50,637 nt of DNA from an uncultured Candidatus Saccharibacteria bacterium (GTDB taxonomy: Bacteria; Patescibacteriota; Saccharimonadia; Saccharimonadales; Saccharimonadaceae), in NCBI GenBank assembly GCA_949480205.1, contig CASXXK010000005.1, positions 1 to 50,637 on the forward strand. Direction: 5' to 3'. The translations under genes and the position numbers were made by a program. How positions within the stretch are numbered: the first letter of the stretch is position 1; each line of letters opens with the position of its first letter. Positions 11,105 to 18,133 of this stretch are shown piece by piece. The notes under the pieces are model-generated. The model worked only from the letters and a program-made list of their open reading frames with translations. It was not told the DNA's origin and searched no databases.

Positions 11105-11856
11105 TCTGTAAACCCCCAACACCTCTAAAGATAAGAAAAAACAAGGTGAGAATGGGTGAGTTATCTGGCGAAAAACACATTGTTACTTTGGGCCACAACT
11201 CGTTCCCATTCTCTTATTTGACCGCTCCACTAGTAGTGGGGCATAGTCCTAATTGGCTTATACTTCTGTTCTATTTTGTGTCAAGGTGCAAACAGAAAAT
11301 ATTTACCAACGCGCTTGCAAGTGTTCCCTCGAAATTCCCTGTGCATTTTATCAGTCTTTGCATTACTATGACATGCTCCTACCTTAGATGCTGAAGGCAT
11401 TTCTCACGGGCGGCCAGGTGATTATTCAAGAAAGTTACAGCGTAAAATCGGCTCGTCAAAGATTATCGGAATACCCCTAGGAGCCTCAAGGCTACCCAAA
11501 CGGTAGTCTTTCGGTTCCATCGGGGCGATCGTGAGTGATAATCCCTGGCAAGTCAGCTACCAGAAGCGTTCCCGAAGGACGGCTCTGAAACTGGCTACCA
11601 TTCCCGCAGATTTGTACGGTAGGATGGTGACGATCACCCCAGTGAAGTCAACGGGGTTTGACCCATCTCCTTCCCAAAGGTTACTTGCTGTTCCCTTTCT
11701 GAGAACTCACACATGGTGATTCCGCAAGCTTTAGGTAATTCCTAAGAGTGTAATTTATGGCTAGAAATTACCTTTTCGCCTGTGGAATTCGCTTGCTGCT
11801 CTCAATCTTATGTTAATTTGCTTTTTGTGATTCGTTTTTGTGTTCTGAATTGAACT
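11105..11856 (-). ncRNA. Large unidentified structured RNA (~0.75 kb)
   Basis: A consensus-like promoter on the minus strand (TTGAAA 11886-11891, 17-bp spacer, TGC-TATGAT 11863-11868) starts transcription near 11856. The next 750 nt contain no minus-strand ORF of 60 codons but many stems. Examples are GACTACC-GTTT-GGGTAGCC, CCCC-N12-GGGG, and a closing 3' helix pairing GAGAATGGG plus GAGTT with AACTC plus CCCATTCTC, followed by CACCTTGTTTTTTC as terminator. It is GC-richer than the intergenic DNA around it. It is not tmRNA, RNase P or rRNA, which are located elsewhere or do not match. GOLLD, ROOL or OLE-type giant RNAs are possible but I could not match it to one. Confidence 0.6.
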
Positions 11857-11908
11857 GTCTTCATCATAGCACGCTTATGCTAAGTTTTCAATAGTTTTTA
11901 CCCAAAAT

Positions 11909-11987
11909 ATTGTTGTAATTATCACAACATACAGTATTTTACCCCTGTTATATCCCCCGATTTTATTGTTGTAATCTTTACAACAAT
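11909..11987. promoter_or_regulatory. Pair of palindromes upstream of the large RNA promoter
   Basis: Two related palindromes, 11909-11930 (ATTGTTGTAA...CACAACAT) and 11965-11987 (ATTGTTGTA, TCT-centred, TACAACAAT), start about 18 and 74 bp upstream of the -35 element of the large RNA. They may be operator sites for a regulator of that RNA. The second could also act as a transcription-terminating hairpin. Confidence 0.4.
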
Positions 11988-12059
11988 AACGTTAAGAGCT
12001 TCCTATTTTGCAGTTTGATCATGCTTGTGTTTGCTAATTTCTGACAAATCATGATAGGC

Positions 12060-12335
12060 TGTGGTCAGGGTAAACAAAGTCCCCAGGCACATTGACTTCG
12101 CCAGCGCGGTGGGAAAGGAGGGGGTATGGTCAGACTATTCTTACGAATTCGTCTTTTATGCGCCATTGCAGCAATGTATGTCCGCACAAAAATTACTTCA
12201 GGCAAGCGCCTGAAGTAAACCAAAACTATAATTCTATCCTAGCAAGTTTTTACTAAAATGTCTATACTTTGTTTGCCCGATCTTTACATACCCCCTTACC
12301 TGCTGAGACCATACTATTTAGTATGGTCTCAGTTC
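12060..12335. ncRNA. Candidate pseudoknotted RNA
   Basis: No ORF fits here. Two long-range complementarities cross each other. GGGTAAACAAAGT (about 12068-12081) pairs with ACTTTGTTTGCCC (about 12266-12279) with one mismatch. GGGGGTATG (about 12121-12130) pairs with CATACCCCC (about 12288-12297). Local hairpins lie at 12198-12219 (ACTTCAGG...CCTGAAGT) and 12301-12331 (CTGAGACCATACTATTTAG and its complement). The latter is followed by TTCTATAAT and could end a plus-strand RNA. I found no convincing promoter on either strand, so strand and ends are uncertain. Confidence 0.4.
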
Positions 12336-12350
12336 TATAATAGTTAATTC

Positions 12351-12369
12351 CCTGGCGGAAGCGAGAGGA
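12351..12369. repeat. Duplicate of the tRNA-Ser 3' end (19 bp)
   Basis: CCTGGCGGAAGCGAGAGGA is identical to 12485-12503, the 3' acceptor/T-arm end of tRNA-Ser, 134 bp away. Duplicated tRNA 3' ends commonly mark integration sites of mobile DNA; this could equally be the remnant of a second tRNA-Ser. The intervening DNA also contains a T-arm-like string (GAGGTTCAAATCC, near 12415) on the plus strand. Confidence 0.6.
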
Positions 12370-12445
12370 AGGCTTCACTCCGTTCCGCATCTCGCTACGC
12401 TCGATAACGAACCTCGAGGTTCAAATCCTTACTTTTCTTACAGAA

Positions 12446-12484
12446 AAGTAAAATCACCATACCTCTGGCATGATGATTTTACTT
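12446..12484 (-). terminator. Terminator downstream of tRNA-Ser
   Basis: A hairpin with arms AAGTAAAATCATC and GTGATTTTACTT on the minus strand, followed by TTTTCTG, directly after the tRNA-Ser CCA end. Confidence 0.75.
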
Positions 12485-12486
12485 CC

Positions 12487-12574
12487 TGGCGGAAGCGAGA
12501 GGATTCGAACCTCCGAGACATTGCTGCCCACACGATTTCGAGTCGTGCGCCTTCAACCACTCGGCCACGCTTCC
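12487..12574 (-). tRNA. tRNA-Ser (anticodon CGA)
   Basis: The acceptor GGAAGCG pairs with CGCTTCC, followed by G and an encoded CCA. The anticodon stem-loop CACGA-CTCGAAA-TCGTG gives CGA, reading UCG. A long variable arm (about GGGCAGCAATGTC) marks a class II tRNA, and the T-arm is GGAGGTTCGAATCCTC. The promoter element TGCTATAAT lies about 7 nt upstream. The 3' end is duplicated at 12351-12369. Confidence 0.95.
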
Positions 12575-12604
12575 ACTGTACATTATAGCATATTTCATTA
12601 CAAA

Positions 12605-12739
12605 AGAGAAAGACCGGCAACTGCGAGGAAAACCGGTCTTTCGTAGAGTGTGGAGTTATTTTGGCTATTTTTAAGTCCTAATCGTTAAGGACTGAAGTTT
12701 TTATTTTTGGTTCCTGAGTAATATTTTTATTCAAGAACT
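12605..12739 (-). ncRNA. Candidate three-hairpin small RNA
   Basis: An excellent promoter on the minus strand (TTGACT 12769-12774, 17-bp spacer, TATAAT 12746-12751) predicts a start near 12739. The 135-nt RNA would form GTTCTTGA...TCAGGAAC, then AGTCCT...AGGACT, then a terminator hairpin AAAGACCGG...CCGGTCTTT (12609-12641) followed by CTCTTTTG. No ORF is visible. It lies between tmRNA and tRNA-Ser. It does not look like 6S or SRP RNA to me. Confidence 0.55.
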
Positions 12740-12846
12740 GTCTCTATTATATGGCCAATAAATGCTTAAGTCAATAGGATTTTGTACAATTTTTTTATAA
12801 TTTTTAGTGAAGTTTTCCACAGGCAAACCGTTGTATTTTCGACCAC

Positions 12847-12870
12847 AAAAAAGACTCTAACGAGTCTTCA
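12847..12870 (-). terminator. Terminator of the tmRNA gene
   Basis: AAGACTC, short loop, GAGTCTT, then TTTTTT on the minus strand, about 12 nt past the encoded CCA of tmRNA. Confidence 0.8.
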
Positions 12871-12881
12871 TCTTTGCGTTT

Positions 12882-13234
12882 TGGTGGAGCTGCCGGATAC
12901 TGCCTCCGGGTCCGAAAAATCTTCATGATATCATTCTACATGCTTAGTTACTTGTTTCGTCGGCAAATTCCCATAGCTGCAAGTAACAAAACTATAAGTG
13001 CCCTGATCTACATTGTCGGACTTAGGGTGATCACTCCCCTCGCCTTATTACCGTAATCTAATAATCCGCAGTCTACGGAAACTCGACTTTGGACCAGCTT
13101 AAATTAAATCTTAAGCAAATGCAGGTGCGTAAAGCACGTGCTTAGTCGTATTTTTCTGACTTATTTAGATACTTACGTGTATTATTCGACATGCCTGATA
13201 TCTGTTAATAATTCGTCTAAGCTTTGTCAGCCCC
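12882..13234 (-). ncRNA. ssrA: tmRNA
   Basis: Rescues stalled ribosomes and tags the nascent chain for proteolysis. The 5' end GGGGCTG pairs with CAGCTCC before the encoded ACCA. GGCATGTCGA near the 5' side matches the conserved GCATGCCGAGG region of bacterial tmRNA. A tag frame ends in NTTKHVLYAPAFA then TAA; its resume codon is uncertain. The promoter is TTGTGA, 17-bp spacer, TATACT (13245-13273). Oddly, the T-arm CCGGA-GGCAGTA-TCCGG has a 7-nt loop without the usual TTCRANY, and the tRNA-like D region reads CTTAGACGAA rather than TTCGACGG. Confidence 0.85.
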
Positions 13235-13244
13235 AACTAGATCC

Positions 13245-13273
13245 AGTATAACACGCCATTGTCTAAATCACAA
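13245..13273 (-). promoter_or_regulatory. Promoter of ssrA
   Basis: TTGTGA, 17-bp spacer, TATACT with TGT before the -10, giving a start within a few bases of the mature tmRNA 5' end. Confidence 0.75.
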
Positions 13274-13395
13274 GAGGTTTCAAGGGATAGAATGTTAAAA
13301 TTACTCCTACACCTATTCCTATCTATATTTGTAAAATTAACATTAAAAAATTTTAATCGTAGCATTTTGGCATAATTTTTGTACTCAAACCAACG

Positions 13396-15095
13396 TTGTA
13401 GAAATTAATTTTATAGATATAAAATAGAAAATCGCTATCTATCGTCGATTTTTGTTGTAAAAATTATCAGAACTGTGGTAGGCTAAGCGCATGATTGCAA
13501 AAGTATATTCCGCCATCCCGCAAGGATACGATGGACGCATCGTAGAAGTCGAAGGTGATTCTAACCGTGGTCTTCCCTGTTTTAACATCGTTGGTATGGC
13601 AAACAAAACCATCTCTGAATCACGCGAACGCGTACGTGCGGCGCTAGCCAACTCCGGGTTCGACTTCCCCATGCGCAAAGTTACAATCAGTCTTGCACCG
13701 GCTGAACTATCCAAAGACGGCTCCCACCTCGATTTACCAATCGCATTGGCCATTCTCGTGCTTTCTGAGCAACTTTTACCACAAAACATAGCTCATATGC
13801 TTTTTGTGGGCGAACTGGCCTTAGACGGCCAAATACGGCCTGTACGTGGCATTATTAATATCATTGAGACTGCGAAGAAATCCGGCTATACCGCAATTTT
13901 TCTACCACGGGATAATCTACAACAAGCCTCTCTTATCAAAGGCATCACAATCTATGGAGTTACTAATTTATTGGAGCTCTTCTTACATCTCAAAGGTCAA
14001 ATCCAAATCAAGTCTGCCCCTCCTAACGTTGTAAAAAATAAATTAACAGATGATAAACAGACCTACCCCACTTTGGATGACATCTACGGGCAAAACATCG
14101 CCAAGCGTGCCCTTGCTATTGCTATCGCTGGGCATCATAATCTCCTCCTCACTGGTCCGCCCGGCACTGGAAAATCCTTACTAGCTCAAGCCGCATCCAA
14201 CCTCTTACCTGCGCCAACACCAGAAGAACAAGTTGAAATTGCAAAAATCCATTCCTTATCCAACACTAGTAACCATAATTACCAACAACGTCCATTCCGC
14301 ACGCCACACCACACAGCCAGCCGTTCCTCCATTATCGGTGGAGGAGCACACTCTCAACCAGGCGAAATCTCGCTTGCCCACCATGGCATTCTATTTCTAG
14401 ATGAAATACCGGAATATTCTAGAGATGTAATTGAATCACTCCGGCAGCCCCTAGAAAACGGAACAATTACCATATCCCGAACCCATCAACATGTTACATA
14501 CCCCGCCAACTTTACACTTATTGCCACGATGAACCCCTGTCCGTGCGGCTATTTCGGTGACCCTGACCACACTTGCAAATGCACGCTGACTCAACTACAA
14601 AACTATCAAAAGCGCCTCTCTGGCCCCATCCGAGATCGAATTGATCTTACAGCTTGCGTTAACCGGATAGACACAGATAACTTATTACCCTCAACGAATA
14701 ACATTGTAAAAAATACCAAAATAGATAACCATGGTTCGTCCACACATAGTGTTGTGAAAAATAACATAATAGATGCTATTCAGAGGCAATTTCAACATTA
14801 TGGGGCAGGACGTTATAACGCTTCCCTAAGCAGCACCGAAATTACCCAGAAACTCAGAATCCATCCACAAGCCCGCCAGCTACTAAATGAGGCCGCCAAA
14901 CATTATGCGCTCTCTATTCGTAGCTATTTCAAGACCATCAAAGTTGCTCAAACTATCGCCGATCTTGAAGGAGTAACAGAGATAGGTATTGAGCACATTT
15001 CTGAAGCTCTTTCCTTTCGGGAAAGTCAAATTGAACACTAATTTTATCAAATCGAATACATTTTTATATTTGTTGTGAAAAATACATAAACAGAT
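13396..15095 (+). repeat. Five-copy 23-bp motif in and around comM
   Basis: Consensus TTGTRAAAAATA, 4 variable bases, AAYAGAT. Copies at 14029-14051, 14704-14726 and 14752-14774 lie inside comM, one at 15073-15095 lies just after it, and a weaker one (three mismatches) at 13396-13418 lies just before it. All are on the same strand. The internal copies encode VVKNKLTDD, IVKNTKIDN and VVKNNIIDA in linker regions. I did not find the motif elsewhere in the window by eye. It may be a DNA-uptake-like sequence or a small dispersed element. Confidence 0.6.
13491..15041 (+). CDS. comM: ComM-like AAA+ helicase (Mg-chelatase family)
   Basis: 516 aa, usual length about 505. ComM is a hexameric helicase that promotes branch migration when transformed DNA is integrated. 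The N-terminal Lon-protease-like fold (about 1-170) is followed by a Mg-chelatase AAA+ domain. Walker A is GPPGTGKS (about 221) and Walker B is LFLDEIPEYSRDVIESLRQPLENG-like. The conserved NPCPCGYFGDP...C-C stretch and a C-terminal helical domain follow. The usual linker before the C-terminal domain is replaced by a longer segment carrying two copies of the 23-bp motif. The start at 13491 follows a weak promoter (TTGTAA, 18-bp spacer, TAGGCT). It implies natural transformation in this lineage. Confidence 0.92.
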   Translation: MIAKVYSAIPQGYDGRIVEVEGDSNRGLPCFNIVGMANKTISESRERVRAALANSGFDFPMRKVTISLAPAELSKDGSHLDLPIALAILVLSEQLLPQNIAHMLFVGELALDGQIRPVRGIINIIETAKKSGYTAIFLPRDNLQQASLIKGITIYGVTNLLELFLHLKGQIQIKSAPPNVVKNKLTDDKQTYPTLDDIYGQNIAKRALAIAIAGHHNLLLTGPPGTGKSLLAQAASNLLPAPTPEEQVEIAKIHSLSNTSNHNYQQRPFRTPHHTASRSSIIGGGAHSQPGEISLAHHGILFLDEIPEYSRDVIESLRQPLENGTITISRTHQHVTYPANFTLIATMNPCPCGYFGDPDHTCKCTLTQLQNYQKRLSGPIRDRIDLTACVNRIDTDNLLPSTNNIVKNTKIDNHGSSTHSVVKNNIIDAIQRQFQHYGAGRYNASLSSTEITQKLRIHPQARQLLNEAAKHYALSIRSYFKTIKVAQTIADLEGVTEIGIEHISEALSFRESQIEH

Positions 15096-15149
15096 AATAT
15101 ACGTACTACATTACTTTACTACACCATGACACCATTCCCTATAAAACCC

Positions 15150-15178
15150 TTGCTATTCAACAGATAATTTGCTATAAT
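15150..15178 (+). promoter_or_regulatory. Promoter of the infC-rpmI-rplT-rpmB operon
   Basis: TTGCTA, 17-bp spacer, TATAAT (with TGC, giving TGCTATAAT). The infC start at 15214 leaves a 5' UTR of about 30 nt, too short for the long leader known in some bacteria. Confidence 0.8.
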
Positions 15179-15213
15179 GAAATCAGTTCAAATTAAGCGA
15201 AAGGAAGTCAACC

Positions 15214-15738
15214 ATTAGTAAAACAACACGCACAAAACTCAACGGTGAAATCCGTTACCCTTCTGTCCGCGTAATTGGTGCTAATGGAGAGCAGCTCGGT
15301 GTTATGTCTAGCCGTGATGCTCAAGCCATCGCTCGAGAACAAGGAGTTGACTTAGTAGAAATTGCTGGTCAAGCCGATCCGCCGGTTGTCAAAGTCATTG
15401 ACTGGGGTAAATATCAATACCAGAAGATGAAAGAAGAAGCCAAAAATCGCAAAAAAGCTCGTGAGAAGCAGTCCGAGCTCAAAACGATGAAAATTGGTCT
15501 CAAAATCAGTGACAACGACCTTAATATCAAAGTCCGCAAAATCTGTAGCTTTCTTGAAGATGGTGACCGCGTAAAAATTATGGTCATCTTCCGTGGCCGC
15601 GAAATGGCGCACAAGGAACTCGGTCAAGAAATGATCGACAAGATAACCAAACGCATCTCTGATGAAGCTGAGATTGTTATTGAGGGCAAACCCCAATTTG
15701 CAGGACGCAATTTGTCTATTAGTATCCGCCGAAAATAA
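15214..15738 (+). CDS. infC: Translation initiation factor IF-3, AUU start
   Basis: Binds the 30S subunit and checks start-codon selection. The reading frame matches IF3 well upstream of the first ATG (15304): ISKTTRTKLNGEIRYPSVRVIG is the conserved N-terminal domain, and no ATG, GTG or TTG precedes it. ATT at 15214 follows AAAGGAAG with good spacing, giving 174 aa, the normal length. An AUU start in infC is known from Escherichia coli, where it allows autoregulation by IF3. Domains: N-domain about 1-75, linker rich in Lys/Glu, C-domain about 90-174 (VKIMVIFRGREMAHKE). First gene of a ribosomal operon. Confidence 0.93.
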   Translation: MSKTTRTKLNGEIRYPSVRVIGANGEQLGVMSSRDAQAIAREQGVDLVEIAGQADPPVVKVIDWGKYQYQKMKEEAKNRKKAREKQSELKTMKIGLKISDNDLNIKVRKICSFLEDGDRVKIMVIFRGREMAHKELGQEMIDKITKRISDEAEIVIEGKPQFAGRNLSISIRRK

Positions 15739-15851
15739 TTTCCGCGGTTTGATAATAGAACTACCGATATCAGTACAGAAAAAGTATTTCCTACTTCCAT
15801 GGCTCATCGGTCGCACCCTATAAATAATATTAATATAAGCAAAGGAAAACT

Positions 15852-16046
15852 ATGCCAAAGCTAAAAACGCACAAAGGCACCGCCAAACGCGTCAAAATTA
15901 CCGGCTCCGGTAAATTGGCTCGCGAGCGCGCCTATGGCAACCACATCTTGGCCAAAAAATCCAAGGCCCGCAAGCGCAACATGAAAACTGCTGCCTTCGT
16001 TAATGGTAAAATCAAGAAAAATGTTAAGACTGCATTAGGAGTTTAG
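15852..16046 (+). CDS. rpmI: 50S ribosomal protein L35
   Basis: A 64-aa basic protein of the large subunit, starting MPKLKTHKGTAKR, the family signature, and containing KITGSGKLARERAYGNHIL. Shine-Dalgarno AAAGGA lies 7 nt upstream. The 113-bp gap after infC contains no ORF and may carry leader structure. rplT follows 2 bp after the stop, so the two are co-translated as in most bacteria. Confidence 0.96.
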   Translation: MPKLKTHKGTAKRVKITGSGKLARERAYGNHILAKKSKARKRNMKTAAFVNGKIKKNVKTALGV

Positions 16047-16048
16047 GC

Positions 16049-16399
16049 ATGAGAGTTAAACGTGGTGTGCCTGCACGGGCAAAACATAAGAAAATCTTGA
16101 CTGCTGCCAAGGGGATGCAACATTACCGCACCCGCAGCTACCGCCTTGCCAAACAAGGTGTTATCAAATCTTTGCGCTATAGCTACCGTGACCGCCGTAA
16201 TCGCAAACGCGATTTGCGCGCGCTCTGGATTACGCGCATCAACAACGCCTCACGCGAGCTAGGAATCTCCTATTCGCAATTAATGGCCGGTCTAAAAAAG
16301 AACGGCAACGCTATTGATCGCAAGATGCTAGCCGAAATCGCCGTCAACCAACCAAAAGCCTTTGAGGCCATCGTTAAGACCGTAAAGGAGACTAAATAA
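16049..16399 (+). CDS. rplT: 50S ribosomal protein L20
   Basis: Early-assembly 23S-binding protein, 116 aa, normal length. It starts MRVKRGVPARAKHKKIL and keeps the RNA-binding helix and YRDRRNRKRDLRALWITRINNA. In other bacteria L20 represses this operon through an RNA structure upstream of rpmI; I see no clear mimic here. Its stop overlaps the rpmB start (TAATG). Confidence 0.97.
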   Translation: MRVKRGVPARAKHKKILTAAKGMQHYRTRSYRLAKQGVIKSLRYSYRDRRNRKRDLRALWITRINNASRELGISYSQLMAGLKKNGNAIDRKMLAEIAVNQPKAFEAIVKTVKETK

Positions 16400-16590
16400 T
16401 GGCAGTTTGTGAAATTAGCGGCAAAGGCAAAATGTACGGGCATAATGTCTCGTTCTCGCAGCACAAAACCCGCAAGGTGTTCAAGCCTAACGTACAAAAG
16501 AAAACCCTGATTGTGGATGGTAAGAAAGTTAAAGTCAACGTAGCGACTTCTACCCTCCGCACTCTCAAGAAAAAAGGTTTAATCAAATAA
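16399..16590 (+). CDS. rpmB: 50S ribosomal protein L28
   Basis: 63 aa; MAVCEISGKGKMYGHNVSFS and KKVKVNVATSTLRTLKKKG are typical of L28. The start overlaps the rplT stop, so translation is coupled. It is the last gene of the operon before a strong terminator. No zinc-type CxxC pair is present beyond Cys4. Confidence 0.95.
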   Translation: MAVCEISGKGKMYGHNVSFSQHKTRKVFKPNVQKKTLIVDGKKVKVNVATSTLRTLKKKGLIK

Positions 16591-16604
16591 TTAAATCTTA
16601 CTCC

Positions 16605-16637
16605 AAAAAACACCACCCCTAAAGGGTGGTGTTTTTT
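16605..16637. terminator. Bidirectional terminator shared by rpmB and rnpB
   Basis: AAAAAACACCACCC, loop CTAAA, GGGTGGTGTTTTTT. It is symmetrical, so it ends the ribosomal operon on the plus strand and RNase P RNA on the minus strand. Confidence 0.92.
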
Positions 16638-16975
16638 GAGCCGTCAATAAGCCGGGTTTTGTAGCCCCCTCTCTCGAGAAGGCCGGCAACCATCTATCTA
16701 GACTCTCAATTGCTCGAAAGTTCTAGCGGTAAGCGTGCATCCTCGGGTCAAGGTTTAATAGCACTCCTTGCAGCCGGTAGGGTTTGCCTCCAACTTATGT
16801 CACCATAAATTGCTGTGGGCTCTTACCCCACTCTTTTCACCCTTGCCGATAAACCGGCGGTTTACGTTTCTGTGGTACTTTCCCTATCCTTGCGGACGGT
16901 CGCTGTTAGCGACTACCGTACCCTATGCTGCCCGGACTTTCCTCTTGGTAGACCAAGCGGCTGCCTTTCAGGCTC
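16638..16975 (-). ncRNA. rnpB: RNase P RNA (bacterial type A-like)
   Basis: Ribozyme that matures tRNA 5' ends. The minus strand shows GAGGAAAGTCCGGGC near the 5' end (P4 5' strand), GGTAAACCGCCGG-type P10/P11 regions, AGATAGATGGTTGCCGGCC, and the 3' end ACAAAACCCGGCTTATTGACGGC. The -10 box TATAAT within TGCTATAAT lies at 16982-16990. Ends are approximate by a few bases. Confidence 0.95.
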
Positions 16976-16992
16976 AACACTATTATAGCACT

Positions 16993-17838
16993 TTACTCAG
17001 CAAAATGCCGGTCAATCGCTGCATTTGCCTCCGCATCGGCGTCAGTATTCTGTTCGCGCGCCACGTGCACAAAAGCACAAGCTTCAAAATTTTCTAATAA
17101 TCTTCTCACATCATCATAAATCGGCAAAATATCCCGATTCTTGACCTTATAAATACCGTTCAATTGATTTACAATCATTAAATTATCGCTCACAAACCGC
17201 ACCGATTTGAGACCAAGCTCAATTGCCTGCTCGCATCCTTCTTTCATTGCATAATACTCAGCCACGCGGGACGTTGCAAAACCAATAAACTCTCCCCCTC
17301 GAGCCAAAACTTCCCCATTTGCCCCTACAACTTTATAGCCAATACCTGATGGTCCCGGATTTCCCCGACTACTACCATCCACATATACCGTGGCACTATT
17401 GGCCACTTCCTTATAGTTCGCCCGAACCTGACCACGCCCCTCCATCTCAAGCACTGTCATGCTGGCTTCGTCCAGACGATAATTCCCCACTTCTTCTGGC
17501 TTAATATATTTATACGCCGAATAACGCTCCCGCGCGTCCAACTTAGTTTCAGTATTTAAAGTAATCAAATAAACAATATACAAATTACTTAACTGGCTTG
17601 ATCCCTGCGGCGCCATAAAAGTAATCACATCATGCAACTTAGTCTGCTTTGTGACTTCTACGCCTAAATATTCTTCCAAAGCACGTTCCATAGCTTCTTC
17701 AGGCTGTTCACCAAATTTAATCTTGCCCGTAGGCAACTCCCAAGTCGGTAAGCTATCTGCCCGCCCTTGGCTCTTTTTCATAATTAAAACGCTCTGCTCG
17801 TTCTGTATAATACCGACTACCCGAATCCGCTGCTTCAT
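16993..17838 (-). CDS. Nudix-RNase HI fusion protein
   Basis: 281 aa from the ATG at 17838, which is preceded by AAGGTGGAGGT; a longer frame to 17910 lacks such a site. Residues 1-130 form a Nudix fold. The box (38-60, G-x5-E-x7-R) has Ala53 and Tyr57 where metal-binding Glu residues of REUxEExGU are expected, so hydrolase activity is doubtful. Residues 148-281 are RNase HI with Asp154 (YVDGSSRGNPG), Glu194, Asp218 (FVSDN) and a final Asp in NTDADAEANAA, so the catalytic DEDD set looks complete. The protein likely cuts RNA in RNA-DNA hybrids. The fusion is the odd feature. Confidence 0.88.
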   Translation of the reverse strand: MKQRIRVVGIIQNEQSVLIMKKSQGRADSLPTWELPTGKIKFGEQPEEAMERALEEYLGVEVTKQTKLHDVITFMAPQGSSQLSNLYIVYLITLNTETKLDARERYSAYKYIKPEEVGNYRLDEASMTVLEMEGRGQVRANYKEVANSATVYVDGSSRGNPGPSGIGYKVVGANGEVLARGGEFIGFATSRVAEYYAMKEGCEQAIELGLKSVRFVSDNLMIVNQLNGIYKVKNRDILPIYDDVRRLLENFEACAFVHVAREQNTDADAEANAAIDRHFAE

Positions 17839-17988
17839 ACCTCCACCTTTTTGTGCCTTAATGACGGCTAAAGACATTATTAATGACCAGTACAAGGAGA
17901 AGTTGAGCAACGGACCGAACCGTACTACAAGTACGGAGAGAGTAGCACAAACCTCGACGCAGTAATGGTTATTAAGAATGCCTTTAGC

Positions 17989-18114
17989 GCCCTGGAGCGA
18001 TGTTTTCCCTGTATTATATACAAGGTGGGTAAAATCTTATGCGCATTTCCACGGAAATGAACCACGAAATCCCTTAAACATGATTATTCAGGAAAATCAT
18101 GCCGCCACCAGGGC
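17989..18114 (-). ncRNA. Candidate multibranched RNA between the S2P and Nudix-RNase H genes
   Basis: An outer stem GCCCTGG/CCAGGGC (18108-18114 with 17989-17995) encloses three hairpins: CATGATT...AATCATG, CATTTC-CGTG-GAAATG and CCTTGTAT...ATACAGGG. A promoter TTGTGG, 17-bp spacer, TACAAT (18122-18150, minus strand, inside the 3' end of the S2P gene) would start just before the outer stem. It could be a free RNA or a leader of the Nudix-RNase H gene. The space 17839-17988 has no gene beyond a 34-codon plus-strand frame without ribosome binding site. Confidence 0.45.
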
Positions 18115-18133
18115 TAATTCCATTGTAACATAT

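Noticed and set aside
11005-11719. Plus-strand ORFs of 129 and 62 codons inside the large RNA locus
   Set aside because: Composition is not protein-like, no ribosome sites, and the strong promoter reads the other strand.
12060-12335. SRP (4.5S) or 6S RNA identity for the candidate pseudoknotted RNA
   Set aside because: The conserved SRP tip (GGAAGGAAGCAG-like) and the 6S central bubble layout were not found on either strand.
12438-12620. 60-codon ORF over tRNA-Ser
   Set aside because: It runs through the tRNA gene and its terminator; tRNA identity is clear.
17861-17965. 34-codon plus-strand ORF starting MTAKDIINDQYKEK
   Set aside because: No ribosome site or promoter found; it lies antisense to the leader of the Nudix-RNase H gene. 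Kept only as a remote possibility.
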